Origin: Cenococcum geophilum 1.58
Lineage: Eukaryota > Ascomycota > Dothideomycetes > Gloniales > Gloniaceae
Direction: 5' to 3'
Assembly (NCBI GenBank): GCA_001692895.1
Contig: KV748191.1
Span: forward strand, 558,001 to 622,000
DNA length: 64,000 nt
The notes beneath the pieces were generated by a model. That model searched no databases. It had not been told where the DNA came from and saw nothing but the letters and a program-made list of their open reading frames with translations. Shown piece after piece: positions 36,154 through 48,900 of the stretch. Position 1 is the first letter of the stretch; each line of letters begins with the position of its first letter. The translations under genes and the position numbers were made by a program.

Positions 36154-37488
36154 TCATTTTAGGCTTCCCTGATAGACAGGTAGGGCATACACGCTTTCTG
36201 TCAGTGGATAAAGCTGAAGATAAAATCCTACTGCGCCGCTGACGAGGAGCACGTAATAGGCGATCGTCCAGGAAAGAGGCAGACTGCCATCGTCTACCGG
36301 TGCACCTTTATTTGGTCCTTCTCCGTCCTCTTTTTTCCCAACGTCGTTTGATTTGGCTGGTGGTCCATCATGGGCTCTGACCCTGCCCCAGAACCGTGGA
36401 AGACCCATCCAATTACAGAAGCTGTGAGCTAGGAAGATGGCGAAAATATTTCCAGTCCTGAGGAAGACAAAAGCGGCGAAGAACCCGAACAATGAAGTGT
36501 AGGTGAACTGGAAGAACGAGCGCATCACAGCTGGTAAGGTAGGTGTGTGTGGATGGGTGAGTCTGAATTCATAGTAATGGTGAACATGAGCGATTCCAAA
36601 GTAGAGCGGAGTGACGAAGATGATCTTGGTTGGCGAAAACTTAGCTAATAGATGAAGGGGGATCACCAAGGAGCGCCAGATCAGTTCTTCTGTGATTGGT
36701 CCCTATCGGTCGTTAGCCTTGTCTTTTCTGCAAGAGGATGAGAACTAACAGCAACAAAATTCCTATAGCCCATCCAACTGCTGAGGACTTCATGGACGTG
36801 AGTGCCTCGCATCCAGTCCTTCCATCCGCCTTCGACTATGCCAGCCTCAAAAAGTGGACCAGCAAATAGGATTGCTACAAGTAGCAGGGTCTTTCCGATG
36901 TCGACAAAAGAGACTGGCCACCAGCCTAGGAGCTTCAGAGTCTCTGCAGGAGAAGCATCACCCCACTGGACAATGACGTATATGGCAATGAGTGCACTTA
37001 GGGGGCATGAAAGGGTGACTGCGCGTATCCTAGCGCGTATTGAAGAGGGAGCGTCTCGAGACAGCTGAGGAGAAGGTCTGGTGGCGGAGGAGAGATAGAA
37101 TGGGACGACGTAGATAAGAGTGAAGAGAATCTGCAGCTAAGGAGTCAGTATTTCCCCTGGCTTTTGTTATTCATGCTACCTAATAGGTAGATCCTGCTAA
37201 CGGTGGGGCGGGCGGGTTGCGAGCATGAATGATAGAGCAGGACGCACCGACAGAAGAACCGCAGATCTGGGAGAAATGGCTGGTGCTTTCTGGGCTAAAG
37301 AACATGTCAAGTGAGCTAAAGAACATCTAACGGCGATTGCGACATGTGGGAATTGGGGTACAGTACGAGGGGCGGACTGTGCGTCTTGGTGTTTCGGAGG
37401 AGGGACAATGGCAGCCAGTGGATCACGACGTACCAGGCTCTTTGGTGTAGTAGATCTTTAGACGGTGGAGCAGGCCGATAGGCGCCAT
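36154..37488 (-). CDS. RCE1: CAAX prenyl protease 2 (Rce1)
   Basis: Four exons: 37434-37488, 37248-37294, 36750-37136 and 36154-36702. The introns are 139, 111 and 47 nt; the product is 345 aa. It is a multipass ER membrane protein of the CPBP/ABI family. The glutamate motif GPITEELIWRS (EExxxR) straddles the last intron, the first His is in FGIAHVHHYYEF, and the final motif FCNWMGLP carries the conserved Asn. These residues form the catalytic site that removes the -AAX tripeptide from prenylated proteins such as Ras and a-factor-type pheromones. A Lys/Glu/Pro-rich loop (~275-300) precedes the last TM helices. The N-terminal exons are short but join in phase to a typical fungal leader running into LFTLIYVVPFYLS. 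Confidence 0.9.
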
Positions 37489-37548
37489 TGTACGCGGTAG
37501 TTGTTTACAGCGCGTGATTGTACGGGCAGACAGTGTCCGCGTCGTAGG

Positions 37549-37562
37549 TTGATATATAAGAG
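37549..37562 (-). promoter_or_regulatory. TATA-like element upstream of RCE1
   Basis: The minus strand reads CTTATATATCAACC about 60-70 nt before the RCE1 start codon. Position and sequence suit a TATA box; this is motif evidence only. Confidence 0.3.
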
Positions 37563-37662
37563 ACGGGTGATAAGGCTTCCCTGAGGGGTAGCTGTAGCAT
37601 TGGAATTCGATCAACAACAGGCACGGTTTCAGCCTCGCACAACAGCAGTGGCAGGGTGGCAG

Positions 37663-37730
37663 GCCAAACCAGACAAACCGGACAAACTTGGCAAACTCGA
37701 CAAACTGGATAAACTTGACAAACGCGCCAA
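37663..37730. repeat. Short tandem repeat, ~9-bp unit
   Basis: About seven imperfect copies of gacaaactt/ggcaaactc in a row. Confidence 0.65.
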
Positions 37731-38592
37731 GTAGGTCAATCGTTCACGCGCTATCCCGCCACGGGAGGCGAACCCCTGGCTTTGCCTGGGAGTTCCCTTC
37801 AGGCCGTTGACCGCTAGCCACCACCAGCGGTCGCTAGGGCCAGTGAGCAGCCCCATCGATGGCAACGGTGTGTCTGGTGCCCAAAGATTAACGCAACTGG
37901 CCAGGGATAGGCTCGTAAAATTAAATCCTCATTTCCCCAGCGCGCGACAGTCGACCAACGCGCGTTTCCGATCCGCCTTTTGGTTATCGAGTATCGATAG
38001 AGTGACGGAATCGCGAGTGCGCAATCGGCTGGTCCGAGGGCTTGCAGAGATAGAGAAAAAGATCCCTGAGGGGCTCCTGGGCTGAAGAAAAGGGCCAACT
38101 CCTTCCCTCGGGTGTTCGTATCGAAATCCCTAAATTCATAAAACCGCGAAATTCCAGAATTCCCTCTGGCTACTGCGCTTCAACTTCACGCCGCACTCTG
38201 GGTCTGTGCTGTGCGCTTTTGCGGGTACCTGAATTGGCCGGGTTGGCATTGGAGCTTCGGCACCTGCATTCGCGAGGTGCAGCTATCCTGCATCGTGCAT
38301 CAGCTCAGCTTTTACCAGCTGTCCTCCTGAGTTTTAACAGTCGCCCACCTTTCCTCACCTCTTTTCCAATCCTTTACAACTTTTAATGCCTCTGTAGGCC
38401 AAATTGTCACTCCTTTGGCATGCCTGTCTAACGTTTCTTGTCACTCTTTACGACTACTATTTCTGTCCATTATTCAAAGTCTCTCGTTTTGACACTTATT
38501 TCTTAATTTAATGTCTCCAGCGACCTGAAATCTCTGAAGTCCTCTGAATATATACACGACCTGTATTCAGTTTTTTTTCTCCATATTTCGAC

Positions 38593-40859
38593 ATGTCTTC
38601 ATCAGCAGACCCCAATTCGAATTCGCGTTCGCATTCACCGCACTCCTCAAACTCTTCTCCAAGAAGACGGCCACTGCACGAACGGTCAAACTCACAAACC
38701 AATAAGTATGGCGGCCCAACAATCCGCATAGTGGACCAGCCGGACGCACAGATCTATTCGAAAACCCCGTTCCCGAGCCATCCCTCCCAAATACTTCCTC
38801 CTCGAAATGCGCCTGGGTATACGTTCGAGGACAGGGGTTTTCGTGTTTCAGATCGCAACACTGGCACCAATGCGGTGTTAAACTCTAAACCTATCGATAC
38901 CCTCGTCCCGAGGCCCTTACAACCCTGGAAAGCAAATCGACACTCGACGTCAACTAGCATTTCAGATGCAGACACTATCGTCAACAGCTCTCCTTTCCCC
39001 TCCACATCCAGTCGATTCTCACAAGGCACGACACCCCGGTCATCGCCCACCCCATACGAAAATGAAAGTGCAGGGACGTTGAAAGTACTTGAGGAGGGAC
39101 TTCCCCGAGCGAAACGTCCAACCATTCGGGCTGTCATTCCTTCAGATTCGTCCGCTGGTCACGCATTAACACCGAAAGCATCTGCAGCGTCTCTGGCGTC
39201 GTCAGCATCGTCAGCGTCGTCAGCACCGTCAGATACCCTCACCCTCCGCAAGCACAACTATCGAAGTGGCTCTTCCACCTCTAATCCTCCAGTACCTCCA
39301 CCGAAGAGCCATAAACGTTGCCCCTCGGCCAGTTCTAATCATAGAAAGAAGAAGCAGGCTTCATCTACGGGAAAATTACCAGTAAAACCAATCCTGAAAA
39401 ACCCCACAGAATCCTTGGCGTACTCCTGCACCTCCAGCGAGCGGCCCAGGTCATCATCAAGTCCACCATCATCTACACATGCCGCTCGCCAGGTTACTCT
39501 CGAGAACGGAGCCAGAATCCAGTTTCCCATCGTTCGGCCGCCATCGGCAAGTGGCTTATGGGCAGAGTCGCGTGTACTGCCTAAAAATCCTGCCCGAATG
39601 AACAACCGTTCCTCACAAGTAGTACACCAGTGGAGCTCCCAGCTTTCCACAATACCTTCGGAGTCTGAGCGTGGGTCACAGTCTATACGTGGTTCTCAGT
39701 CAATTACCGAGGTATCTGGGCCAAGCGGGCAGCTACCGAGAAGGCAGACAATTGCGAGTATCGCGTCCTCAGATGGTGTCAATTCGTCTTCTGAGCCCAC
39801 GGATTCGTCTGTGTCGGTACCCTTACCTCTATTTTCACCCGCTCTCCGGTCTCCGGATGGGAGGGACTCTGACGAACACCAGGACACAGTTTCACCGCTC
39901 CAATCGCCTCCGCTGAAACAACAAAGATCAGGTTATTTGAGCAGGAATAATAGTGATGCACGGCCGGGCTCGTCTCAGTCAGATTTTGCAAATTTTATAG
40001 CCAGTACAATCCCAGCATGGGCCAGGTATTTACCCCTATGAGCTCCGCAATGCCATAGAAAATCCAAGTCAGCTAACAAGTTCCAAAGGGTCTACTATCG
40101 ACGAGGGGAACGTACTTCCCTTGGAGCTCCAGAGTCCACGACAGATGGATCAGAGAGTATTCGAGTCCCCACGGCGCAAAGTGGCCGTACCGTAACTCCT
40201 TCGGAAGGAAATTTCCCTTTGAGCATCTATAGACCACGGAATCGACCGCACCAACATCTCCCACAACCTGTCACAGACTCGATGGTGATATCTGATGCTC
40301 CCATTGAGCAGGATATCCATGTTATCGGGCCTCTACGTAATATCTCCTCACCTTTCACACCACGACTGGGACGAGACAAGAGGAGTGCCGCTCGATTGAG
40401 CGCATGGCGAGCGCCATCTTTCAATGAGCCCTTCGGCGGCTTGTTTTTCAGCCGTCAGAATAGACAAATCTTGCTTTTTTGTTTAGGCTTCATTTTTCCT
40501 TTTGGTAAGCTAGTCAAACTTCAGAATCAATTAAACTCGAGGAGCTCCACTTACACCTATCACAGCATGGATGATTGCCGCGTTTCTTCCTTTGCCTATG
40601 AACCCGGAACTGTCGAAGGAAGCGACACCCAGTCAGGCAGACGTGGAACGGGCCTTTACTCGACAGGTCGGTCATATTGACGAAAAGCGTTATCACAAAG
40701 CTCTGTGGTGGCGGAATTTAAACCGAATAATGTCTGCTGTTGGTATCTTACTCATTGGAGTAATAGTAAGTTTGTGTTCTCCAAGTGGACGAACAATTGA
40801 AGACTAATATCATTTCACTATAGATAGTGTTAGCCGTGTTGGCGTCACGCATGAAATGA
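38593..40859 (+). CDS. Serine-rich protein with C-terminal membrane segments
   Basis: Four exons: 38593-40025, 40089-40504, 40566-40765 and 40824-40859. The introns are 63, 61 and 58 nt; the product is 694 aa. Residues ~1-470 are Ser/Pro/Arg-rich and probably disordered, with an SSASSASSAPS run from a short DNA repeat. After the conserved-looking WARVYYRRGER at the first junction, a second Pro/Arg-rich stretch leads to two hydrophobic segments: QILLFCLGFIFPFAWMIAAF (~615) and IMSAVGILLIGVIIVLAVLA, which ends four residues before the C-terminus. This fits a fungal-specific protein anchored by its tail, with the long N-terminus in the cytosol. No enzymatic motif is seen. The acceptor at 40088 was chosen because the earlier CAAG acceptor hits a stop. 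Confidence 0.75.
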
Positions 40860-41914
40860 TCACCCCGAGCATCTTGTGAGCATGCTCCTAAACACCATTT
40901 ACGATATCACACACCACGTTCCTTATCATATCATAACTTCATCCATATCTCAATGGGCGTCACTCCTTTTCGCTCTTTCTCCTACCTCCTTCGATTTCTT
41001 CTATCTCACGAATGCCATCTACGCACGATTTATGCACCACCCATGTCTCCTAATAATGCTCTCTATTTTTAAGTTTTGCCACGACTGAATGGCATAGATG
41101 ACGAATCGATTGATCGTCACGAGTGCTACGGAATCTAGAATATGTTAAAACCTTCATGTCGGATGCAAGCGTTGCGAATTTTCTCATTTCTGGCGGGGGC
41201 TTTTGCAAGCGTATCGCATAGCGGGAGTTTTGATGCTTTAAAAGCCTTCATGAGAGGCTTTTAATATTAGCCCAACATCTTTTGGTTTTTCTTGTGTTGT
41301 CTGGATTTTTTCACCATTCAATCTGCGTTGCATGCTGTGAAAGCAAGGGAGCGAGCATCTACTCAAATTGGACATCTTCATCACGCTGGAAACATGTAGT
41401 CTCTTTGTAAATGAAAGCTTAAACCCTATCAATGAGTTTAGTAGCATTGCAACCTCCGCCATGGAGGTTGACAAATCAACGATTTTACTTCTCATCCTGA
41501 ATCTCAAACATCATATGAAGTTCGCTCAAACTCTAAGTAGACGGATGTAATGAACACGTCTGAAAGGTAGTGGAGACGGCCTGAGAATGCTTTGCAAGTA
41601 CAGGCAACGTTGATCTGTTTCCCGAAGTGCTTGCTTGATGACTGAGTACATTAAACAGTCATCCTCGCATGAAATCAGTGCTTCGCCTCCGCCTCAAACT
41701 TGGGTATGAGTCGAAGATCTATTTTCGCGCTCCTGCTTGGCACTAAGCCCAAAGCTCTACTGACGTCGCCCTCATAAGCTCTAGCATCCGCACAGCTTTT
41801 TCGCCCCCAAACACTTCCACTCACTCCTCGCAAACAATCCAGGCTAATACCCTAGTACCTATTTTATACCTAGGCCTCCGTGTACTTCCCCCGAAAATCC
41901 GAAAATAATCCACC
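40860..41914. other. Intergenic region
   Basis: 3' flank of the Ser-rich gene and promoter of TIF6. No gene or repeat recognised. Confidence 0.5.
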
Positions 41915-42995
41915 ATGGCTGTCCGTGCACAATTTGAGAATTCCAACGAGTAGGATCATCTGCCCCGCCATCCCCACGTTATCCAACACAAGAAAAATCT
42001 CTAACTTTTGCTCGCGGTACAGAGTTGGCGTGTTCTCTACTCTTACAAATTCCTATGCGCTTGTAGCAGTCGGCGCATCTGAGAACTTCTATAGGTGCGG
42101 TGTTCCCTTTCGCAGTTAAGGCTTAGCTGCATGTGAAAATTGAAGGGGGGAAGAAAAGCTAATGTGATCTGCATTGCACAGCGTTTTCGAGGCAGAGCTT
42201 CAAGATGTTATACCGATTTGCCATGCCACAATTGCGGGGACGAGGATAGTGGGGAGATTGACAGCTGGGTAAGGAATCCCCCGGACCAAACCCAAAACAT
42301 TTCATTCCGTCTTGCGAGACGTCGGAGGGCTATTTGGAGAATCCAAAGTGCTAAAACATATGCTACAGCAATCGCAAGGGCCTACTCGTCCCAACCTCCA
42401 CGACCGACCAAGAGCTCCAGCACCTACGGAATTCAATACCAGATGAAGTGAAGATCCAGCGGATAGAGGAGCGGCTCTCGGCCCTAGGAAACGTCATCTG
42501 TTGCAACGACCATGTAGCTCTCGTACATCCGGATATCGAGCGTGAGACGGAGGAGATAATAGCAGATGTGCTAGGCGTTGAGGTTTTCCGGCAGACGATT
42601 GCGGATAATGTTCTCACGGGCTCTTATATGGCGCTTAGCAATCAGGGCGGTATCGTGCATCCGAAGACATCTATCCAGGATCAGGACGAGCTTTCGAGTT
42701 TGCTCCAGGTCCCATTGGTAGCAGGGAGTGTAAACAGAGGCAGTTCGGTTGTGGGCGCAGGAATGGTGGTAAATGATTGGATGGCTGTGACGGGTATGTT
42801 CAATTTCCCTTTAAAGCATTTTCCGCATTGGACGCTTCAGTATTCGCATCATTTGCTAACACGATGATATTAGGCCTAGACACTACTGCAACAGAACTCT
42901 CAGTCGTCGAGTCCGTCTTCAGGCTCGGCGAAGGCATGGGACCCAGCCATATCAATACTACAAATAAGGACACCATGGTGGAATCATTCTACTGA
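41915..42995 (+). CDS. TIF6: Eukaryotic translation initiation factor 6 (eIF6)
   Basis: Five exons: 41915-41949, 42023-42094, 42182-42268, 42369-42793 and 42874-42995. The introns are 73, 87, 100 and 80 nt; the product is 246 aa, the family's standard length. It matches eIF6 along its whole length: [82 protein letters not shown]-type IVHPKTS and [17 protein letters not shown], all parts of the five-fold pentein repeat. eIF6/Tif6 is needed for nucleolar 60S maturation, and bound to the 60S face it prevents premature joining with 40S until released by Efl1/Sdo1. Its dense introns are typical of ancient housekeeping genes. Confidence 0.96.
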
Positions 42996-43682
42996 AGTGA
43001 GTCTTTTTGAAGAAATGGGTGGCATGAGTTTATATGTTTCATGGTAGATGGCTTGGATGGTGGATGGCGCATGGCGTCTGGGGATGCAAGGCTAGAAAAG
43101 TATTCATAGCTTTAATCTTGTGGAAACAACGACACAAATGCCACAACGCTCTGCAGATTTTACTCTCATCAAGTGTATCCCGTTTAACACCTAATTCTGC
43201 TTTAATATGGCGACAAATACAGTATCAAACCTTTCGTGGGGCACTCCAGGACATTTTGGCAGGATATGGAATAGCTCTGTGACTAAAATGGACAGACTCC
43301 GGTGCATATTGTCTATTATGGAGTTATAAACATAACATCAGGAAGGCATCAGAAGCTGGTCATAATGAATCATATTGAATCATATCTAATCGGGCTGAAG
43401 GCGGTGAAGGATGATCAATATTAAAGCTTGGCGTATTACATATCGAAATGTTATGCTCTTTCACCACTGTCCAACTATCAGTGCCTTTCTTTTCTTTTTC
43501 CCAACCTCTCCTTGCCGTCTTATACTTGGGAAATTACAATGAGCATTCGGCTGCCCTTCTGAGAGTCCATTCAGGGTTCTGTTTCACCATACGATGACGC
43601 TTTAAATCCTCCCACCGGACCTGTTTAGAAACCCACTACAGGCTCTCTCCCACTCCACCGGAGTTAAACATACACCCCCACT
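42996..43682. other. Intergenic region
   Basis: 3' flank of TIF6 and promoter of the Es2-like gene. Nothing else recognised. Confidence 0.5.
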
Positions 43683-45110
43683 ATGGAATCCTCTCAATCC
43701 TCCCAAGCGCTGACGAAGCGCTCCTCCGATACAGCGCTCATGCCCCCGCCACCTGCACCTAAACGAATAAAGCGCCCTGCAAAAGTGCTGGACGAAGACA
43801 CCTACACAGACGCACTCTCCCACATCATCGCGCGCGACTTCTTCCCCGGCCTGCTAGAAACCCAGACGCAGCAAGAATACCTCGATGCGCTGGAATCGCA
43901 GGACAACGCCTGGATCGCCGAGGCCGGGCGTAAGTTGACACAGGTCATGACTCCAGGCCCCGACGGGCGGCGAGTGCGCGGGCGACGAGGCACCAGCATG
44001 ACGCCCATGGTAGGAGCTAGAGGAGGAGAAGAGACGCCGCGAGATTGGAGCGGCGCCGAGACGCCCCTATCGGTCGCCGACTCCTCGACCAGCTCAACAC
44101 CGGCGCCGAAGCAAGAGCAAGTCGACCTGAACCTCAGCCTCTCGGCGTTCCAGGCGAAGTATACGTCCGAGGACAATGAGAGCTTCAACGCGCTGTTGGA
44201 CAAGCAGAACGCGAAGAAGGCCGAGAAGTACGCCTGGCTGCATGCGGGGAACAAGATCCCATCGGCGCGCCAGCTCGCCCACCGCGAGCGCGAAGCCCGC
44301 CTTCTCACCTCCTCCCAATCTACAAAAGCCCTCGCCCCCCGCCCCTCCGCCGACCTCGATGCCCGCCCGGCCCAGCCCAACACCGCGCCCATAGCTCCCC
44401 GCAACGCCCTCATGTTCATCCCAGACTCCGTCGACCCGCCCTGCCCCGCCCCTTCCACCACGAATTCTGCCTCCACCTCCTCCTCGACCGCCCCTCCCCG
44501 CGCCGTCATCTACGACAACACCCGCCTCCCACCTCCCGCCACCACCAGCTCCACCGACCCCTCCGCGCCCCCCTCCCCAACCCTCTCCGCCGTCAACGCC
44601 GCCATCGCCGGCCGCCCGCGCCCGACCGCCTCCGAGCCCGGCTACGACGGCAGCGCAACTCCGCGCGTGAACGGGTACGCCTTCGTGGACGCCGATCCAG
44701 ACCCAGAGCCGGACCCTCAACCCGCGCCGACGGACCTACTGGCAAGGTTTGCTGGCGGCGGCGGCGACGCGGATGCGGGGAGCCCGTTTCGGATCCGGGA
44801 GGCGGGGCGCAGGGAGCGGTTGCATTTAAGGATGGTGGAGAAGATGGGGGGTGGGAAGAGGAAAGGGGAGGGTGTTGGAGGGTTGGGTGGAGGGAAGGGG
44901 GCGGAGACGCCGAGGTTTGTGAGTGCGCCTGGTGCGAGGGGGAAGGGGGGCTTGACGCCTGCGGCGCAGAAGCTGTTTGAGCGAGTGGGGACGCCGAGAG
45001 AGGGAGGAGGTGCGTTTGGGGGTGGGAAGGGGACGGGAGGGGAGGCGGGGGGTGCGGGTGGGTTGAGGAGGGAGTGGACGCCGACGCCGAGGGTGAGGCG
45101 GAAGGTTTAG
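43683..45110 (+). CDS. Nuclear protein Es2/DGCR14 homolog (Bis1-like)
   Basis: Single exon, 475 aa. The N-terminal signature KRPAKVLDEDTYTDALSHIIARDFFPGL, then QQEYLDALE, is the classic start of the Es2 family. LNLSLSAFQAKYTSEDNESFNALLDKQN and KYAWLHAGNKIP are its central conserved blocks, and GSPFRIREAGRRERLHLRM, then LTPAAQKLFERV, the C-terminal blocks. Es2/DGCR14 associates with the spliceosomal C complex; the fission-yeast homolog Bis1 is a nuclear protein. A Pro/Ser/Ala-rich insert (~225-330) and a Gly-rich tail (~395-475) are lineage-specific low-complexity additions. All family blocks are present. Codon endings shift from C to G between the two halves. Confidence 0.9.
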   Translation: MESSQSSQALTKRSSDTALMPPPPAPKRIKRPAKVLDEDTYTDALSHIIARDFFPGLLETQTQQEYLDALESQDNAWIAEAGRKLTQVMTPGPDGRRVRGRRGTSMTPMVGARGGEETPRDWSGAETPLSVADSSTSSTPAPKQEQVDLNLSLSAFQAKYTSEDNESFNALLDKQNAKKAEKYAWLHAGNKIPSARQLAHREREARLLTSSQSTKALAPRPSADLDARPAQPNTAPIAPRNALMFIPDSVDPPCPAPSTTNSASTSSSTAPPRAVIYDNTRLPPPATTSSTDPSAPPSPTLSAVNAAIAGRPRPTASEPGYDGSATPRVNGYAFVDADPDPEPDPQPAPTDLLARFAGGGGDADAGSPFRIREAGRRERLHLRMVEKMGGGKRKGEGVGGLGGGKGAETPRFVSAPGARGKGGLTPAAQKLFERVGTPREGGGAFGGGKGTGGEAGGAGGLRREWTPTPRVRRKV

Positions 45111-45942
45111 GGTTGAGAGGAAAGGGGGAGAAGGGATGGGAGTTCAGAGTTGTGGAGTGGAGGTAGTCGTGCCCGCGGAAGTGCTCCTGGGTAGACTGGG
45201 CTGTCATTGAATCAATTCACGCATAGATATATAGGTAGATAGATCGGACAAGCAGCAAACGGCGTGGTCTTGCCCGCCTTAAACCGCAAACAACACTCAC
45301 CCATCAAACACCAAATCTCTATAGTGAAAAAGTTCTGGAATTCAACAATTACGAAAACTATGTCTATGATACAACCTGTTGTTCGGGTATCGCCCCCTGT
45401 TTTACCCGTCCGCCCTTTTTTTCTTTCTTCACTTCAGTCTGAATCACAGAACATAAGCAGTGCAGCTCACGAAAGACCTAGAAGCCCATTCCTCGCACAA
45501 AGGAAACACACACGAACTAAAATTGGAAAGAAAGCAGAGCAAAGTAAGCAAGCAGGTAGGAAAGATAAACGACAGCACGTTCCGCGCGAAAAATATTCGG
45601 CACCAAAATGCGGGAAAAACTGGTAGAGAAATATCATCCGTAAATCCCGCCTTTGAGCAAGTAAGAGAGAGGGAAAGGAGAGGGGAAGCAAGGAAACGCC
45701 GGACTCCGATCCAAAAGGATGAACAAATGCGTAGCCCCCGCGCTTTTCCCCGTCAACGAAGAATGGGAAAGCGATAGGCGTAATACTTGCACAGCTGCGG
45801 ACACTCCCCAAAAAAGAAAACAAAGGAAGAAGGATAAAAATGGGAAACTGTGTATCTACAAACGTACAACCCCACATCAAAACCCCCGATATCGCTAGTC
45901 TGGAAACCGAGCTTCTCGCCAGATCTCAAAAATCCTACGACC
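45111..45942. other. Convergent intergenic region
   Basis: Lies between two 3' ends. Purine-rich (45480-45780) but with no recognisable gene. Confidence 0.5.
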
Positions 45943-48900
45943 TCACGTCCGCCGCTTCTGGCTTGGGCCCGTGTAGCTCCTGAACTCGCTCCCTGCAATC
46001 GCTGGATAGTTCCGCTGCCTCCGCTTCGGCTGGTTCTCCGGCTGCGGGTTCTGCTGCGGGCCAGGCGGAGGCGCATGCTCGTACGGCGGTTTCTGCTGCT
46101 GCGACGGCGGCTGCTGGGAAAATGCGGGAGGGTGTGGGGGCTGGCCGTACGGCGGGGCTGGTTGAGCATTGCGCGGGTCCATGTTTGCGGGCAAGATGGG
46201 CTGACCGCCATATTGGGAGTATTTAAGCGGCGGATACTGCAATGGTGGGGGGTGCGGAGGTGGTGGCAGGTACCCTTGCGGAGGCTGGTGTTGGTATATA
46301 TTGTATGATGTCGGGCCAGTGGTGACGAAGGGTTGGTTATGTTGCGGAGGCGGTTGGGGTGGATAAGGGCTTTGGTGGGTGGAAGGAGGGCCCTGCTGAT
46401 GCTGTGGAGGACCCTGTTGATGCGGCGGAGGACCCTGCTGGTGCGGAGGGCCTTGTTGGTGTGGTGGACCGTAGCTACCGCTGACAGGAGGAGGCCTTGA
46501 ATATTGATGACCTTGGGAGTCGTAGTGCGCGAACTGATATCTATATGGTGTCTGAACGAAGGGAGGGAGTTGTGGGCCAGCTTGGGGTGGTGGCCGCGCT
46601 TGGCCATTATAATCAGGCGCGTAACCCTGAGGTGGTGGGCCATATGGAGAGACATGTGGAGGGTGCGCTTGTGGAGGATGCGTTGGTGGAGGATGCGTTT
46701 GCGGGGTGTGCGCTTGTGGAGGGTGCTGCGACGGAGCAGGGCCAGGCCCACTTGGCCTTCTGTTATCTTCCCACAGTGGGCGATGCCCATGTTCCATGGA
46801 ACTAGGACGTCCATTATGTCCATGCTGTGCGTGTTGTCCGTGTTGTCCGTGTTGTCCGTGCTGATCAACTGAAGACTGAGAAATTGGGAAATGTCCAGTT
46901 GATGGAGATACAGCACTATGACCTCCTGACAAGCGGCGAGAGCCACTTCCACTCCGTTCATGAGGAATCATAATTCGAGAGGGTGGAGGGCCCATATGAG
47001 GTTTTTCTGTACTACCTCGTCTAGCATTGGAGGTATCTGATGTGCTCTCGCTGCCTGCTCTGTCTGTAACTCTATCCGGGGTCGTGTGTCTGTTGGGATC
47101 TAAAATTTGACGTAGCCTTGAAAATTGTTTCTTTTCCGGAGTCATTTCTCTAGACCCTCTCCGACCGGCTAGCCTGGAATTTGACAAAAATTGGCCACCC
47201 GGTGGAGGCCTGTCCAGTAACCGGCCTACCTCGGTGGAAGCGGTCACTGGCTTTTGTTCAGCGGTATGTCCGTACCTTTCTTCTTGTCCGCGATCATCTG
47301 TAAAGTCTCTCCTCAAAGCTCCATTAAGAGAGGACTGTGTCGAGGGATCTGCGTTTACAGGGGCATTGGCAGGAGGCTGTGAGTCGTAATTCAATGCTGC
47401 AGGCCTCATTCCACGCATTCGTTGTCCAGGGTCATCATGTTCGTTGTTCAGTAAGTCAGTTATCTTGTTTGAGTACGATTTGGCCGGCACCTCGCTCTTG
47501 ATCACTTCATTCCCATTAGGCATTCCGACGCCATTCGTATCCATAGTAGGAGGGGCCTGGATCGGGATTTCCACTGTTTCAGATGGTTTGGCAGGGCTAC
47601 TATTCGCCGTCTCCAAAGACATGGCCGTTGAAGTCGCTGAAGGTGGTCCATAAGGCGAAGTTGGTGAAATATTCCCAGCTTTCCTGGAAGGAGTCGTAGT
47701 CGTAGAAGTAGCCGGTCTCTTCCCTTTTCCATTTTTCTCAATCGGCGTCGCAGGAGGGGCCTCCTCAGATAATGAAGCAAGCATAAGCAGTGCGGTAGCT
47801 TCGGAATTTGGAATGACTTTAATTCTTGCTTTCTCTGCTGCTGCGCGTTCCACTAGCTTCGCCGCTTTGGCTAGAGTTTCGACGTTGTATGACGCATCTG
47901 CGTACTCTCGGTCGGGGCCAGTGAAAGCTGCAAATCCTCCTGGAAGATTCTCAATAGAGTCATCATAATCAGCGTTCTCTTTCAAAAACGCTTTTCGTTC
48001 TTTTGCTAGAGCGCGTCGCTGTTCTGCCTCTTTCCACATTCTTTTGGTTTCAATAAATGCTCTACTACGAGAGTCAAATTTGGCTGGTAAAGGCCCCGTT
48101 GATTTATCAGGATACTGCACACCATGTCTTGGGGGTACCACAAAATCCTGATATCACGTCAGACTGTTCAAAATTTACACCGCGGCAGAAACTCACTTCA
48201 TCATCAGTCCCAACGCCATCTTGGCCTTTCGCTTCCCGGTCAAGCTGGAGAAGGCGATGCAGACACTTGAGGAAAAAATCCTCTTGCAAGTTACGTACAG
48301 TTAACTATTTATTGTTAATTTTATTATTATTAGGCGGGGACGCAAAACATACTTCAAATTGCTTCCTCTGAATTTGTTCTTCGGCCTCTCGAATGCGGTC
48401 AAGGCTGGCAAGCTTCTCCTCACGCGTGTGGTCCAGCACAGCTAGTCTTTGCTTTAGACCGTCATCGAGTTCTGCGCTAACCACATGGTACTGATTACTT
48501 CGTTTGTGGAAGCCTGGATCGTTTTCTAGGCCGGTGATGGTTCTCTCGGCCAATTCGCCAAGCAAAGGTTTTAACGCTTTGACCACACTGCGATATGCTG
48601 TCTTGAGCTGAAGTTGACGGCGAAGGTCAGCCTCTATGTTAATGTCAGAATGCGGTTGTCGCCGTCGTCCTGGAAGTCGCTTTACTATCTTGACAGGCTC
48701 CTGGCTCGTTGTTGGCAATACGTTTTGGAGATCTTGGGTGATGGCATTCTCCAGATTTGGTTCCGGGGACCCCGGCGCGGTTGTCGCATCTGTTAATTCA
48801 GGTGGTGCCTCTGTAGAATCAGGCGGTGGTTCTGTTGATGCAAATTTTGGTCTTCTGCCGCGACGTGTGATTGGAGGTCGCTTTTCTGACAGATCGCTTT

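Larger units (their letters stand above)
37489..38592. other. Divergent intergenic region, RCE1 / Ser-rich protein gene
   Basis: Carries the two promoters and a short tandem repeat (37663-37730). The pyrimidine-rich stretch at 38330-38590 is probably the 5' UTR of the downstream gene. Confidence 0.5.
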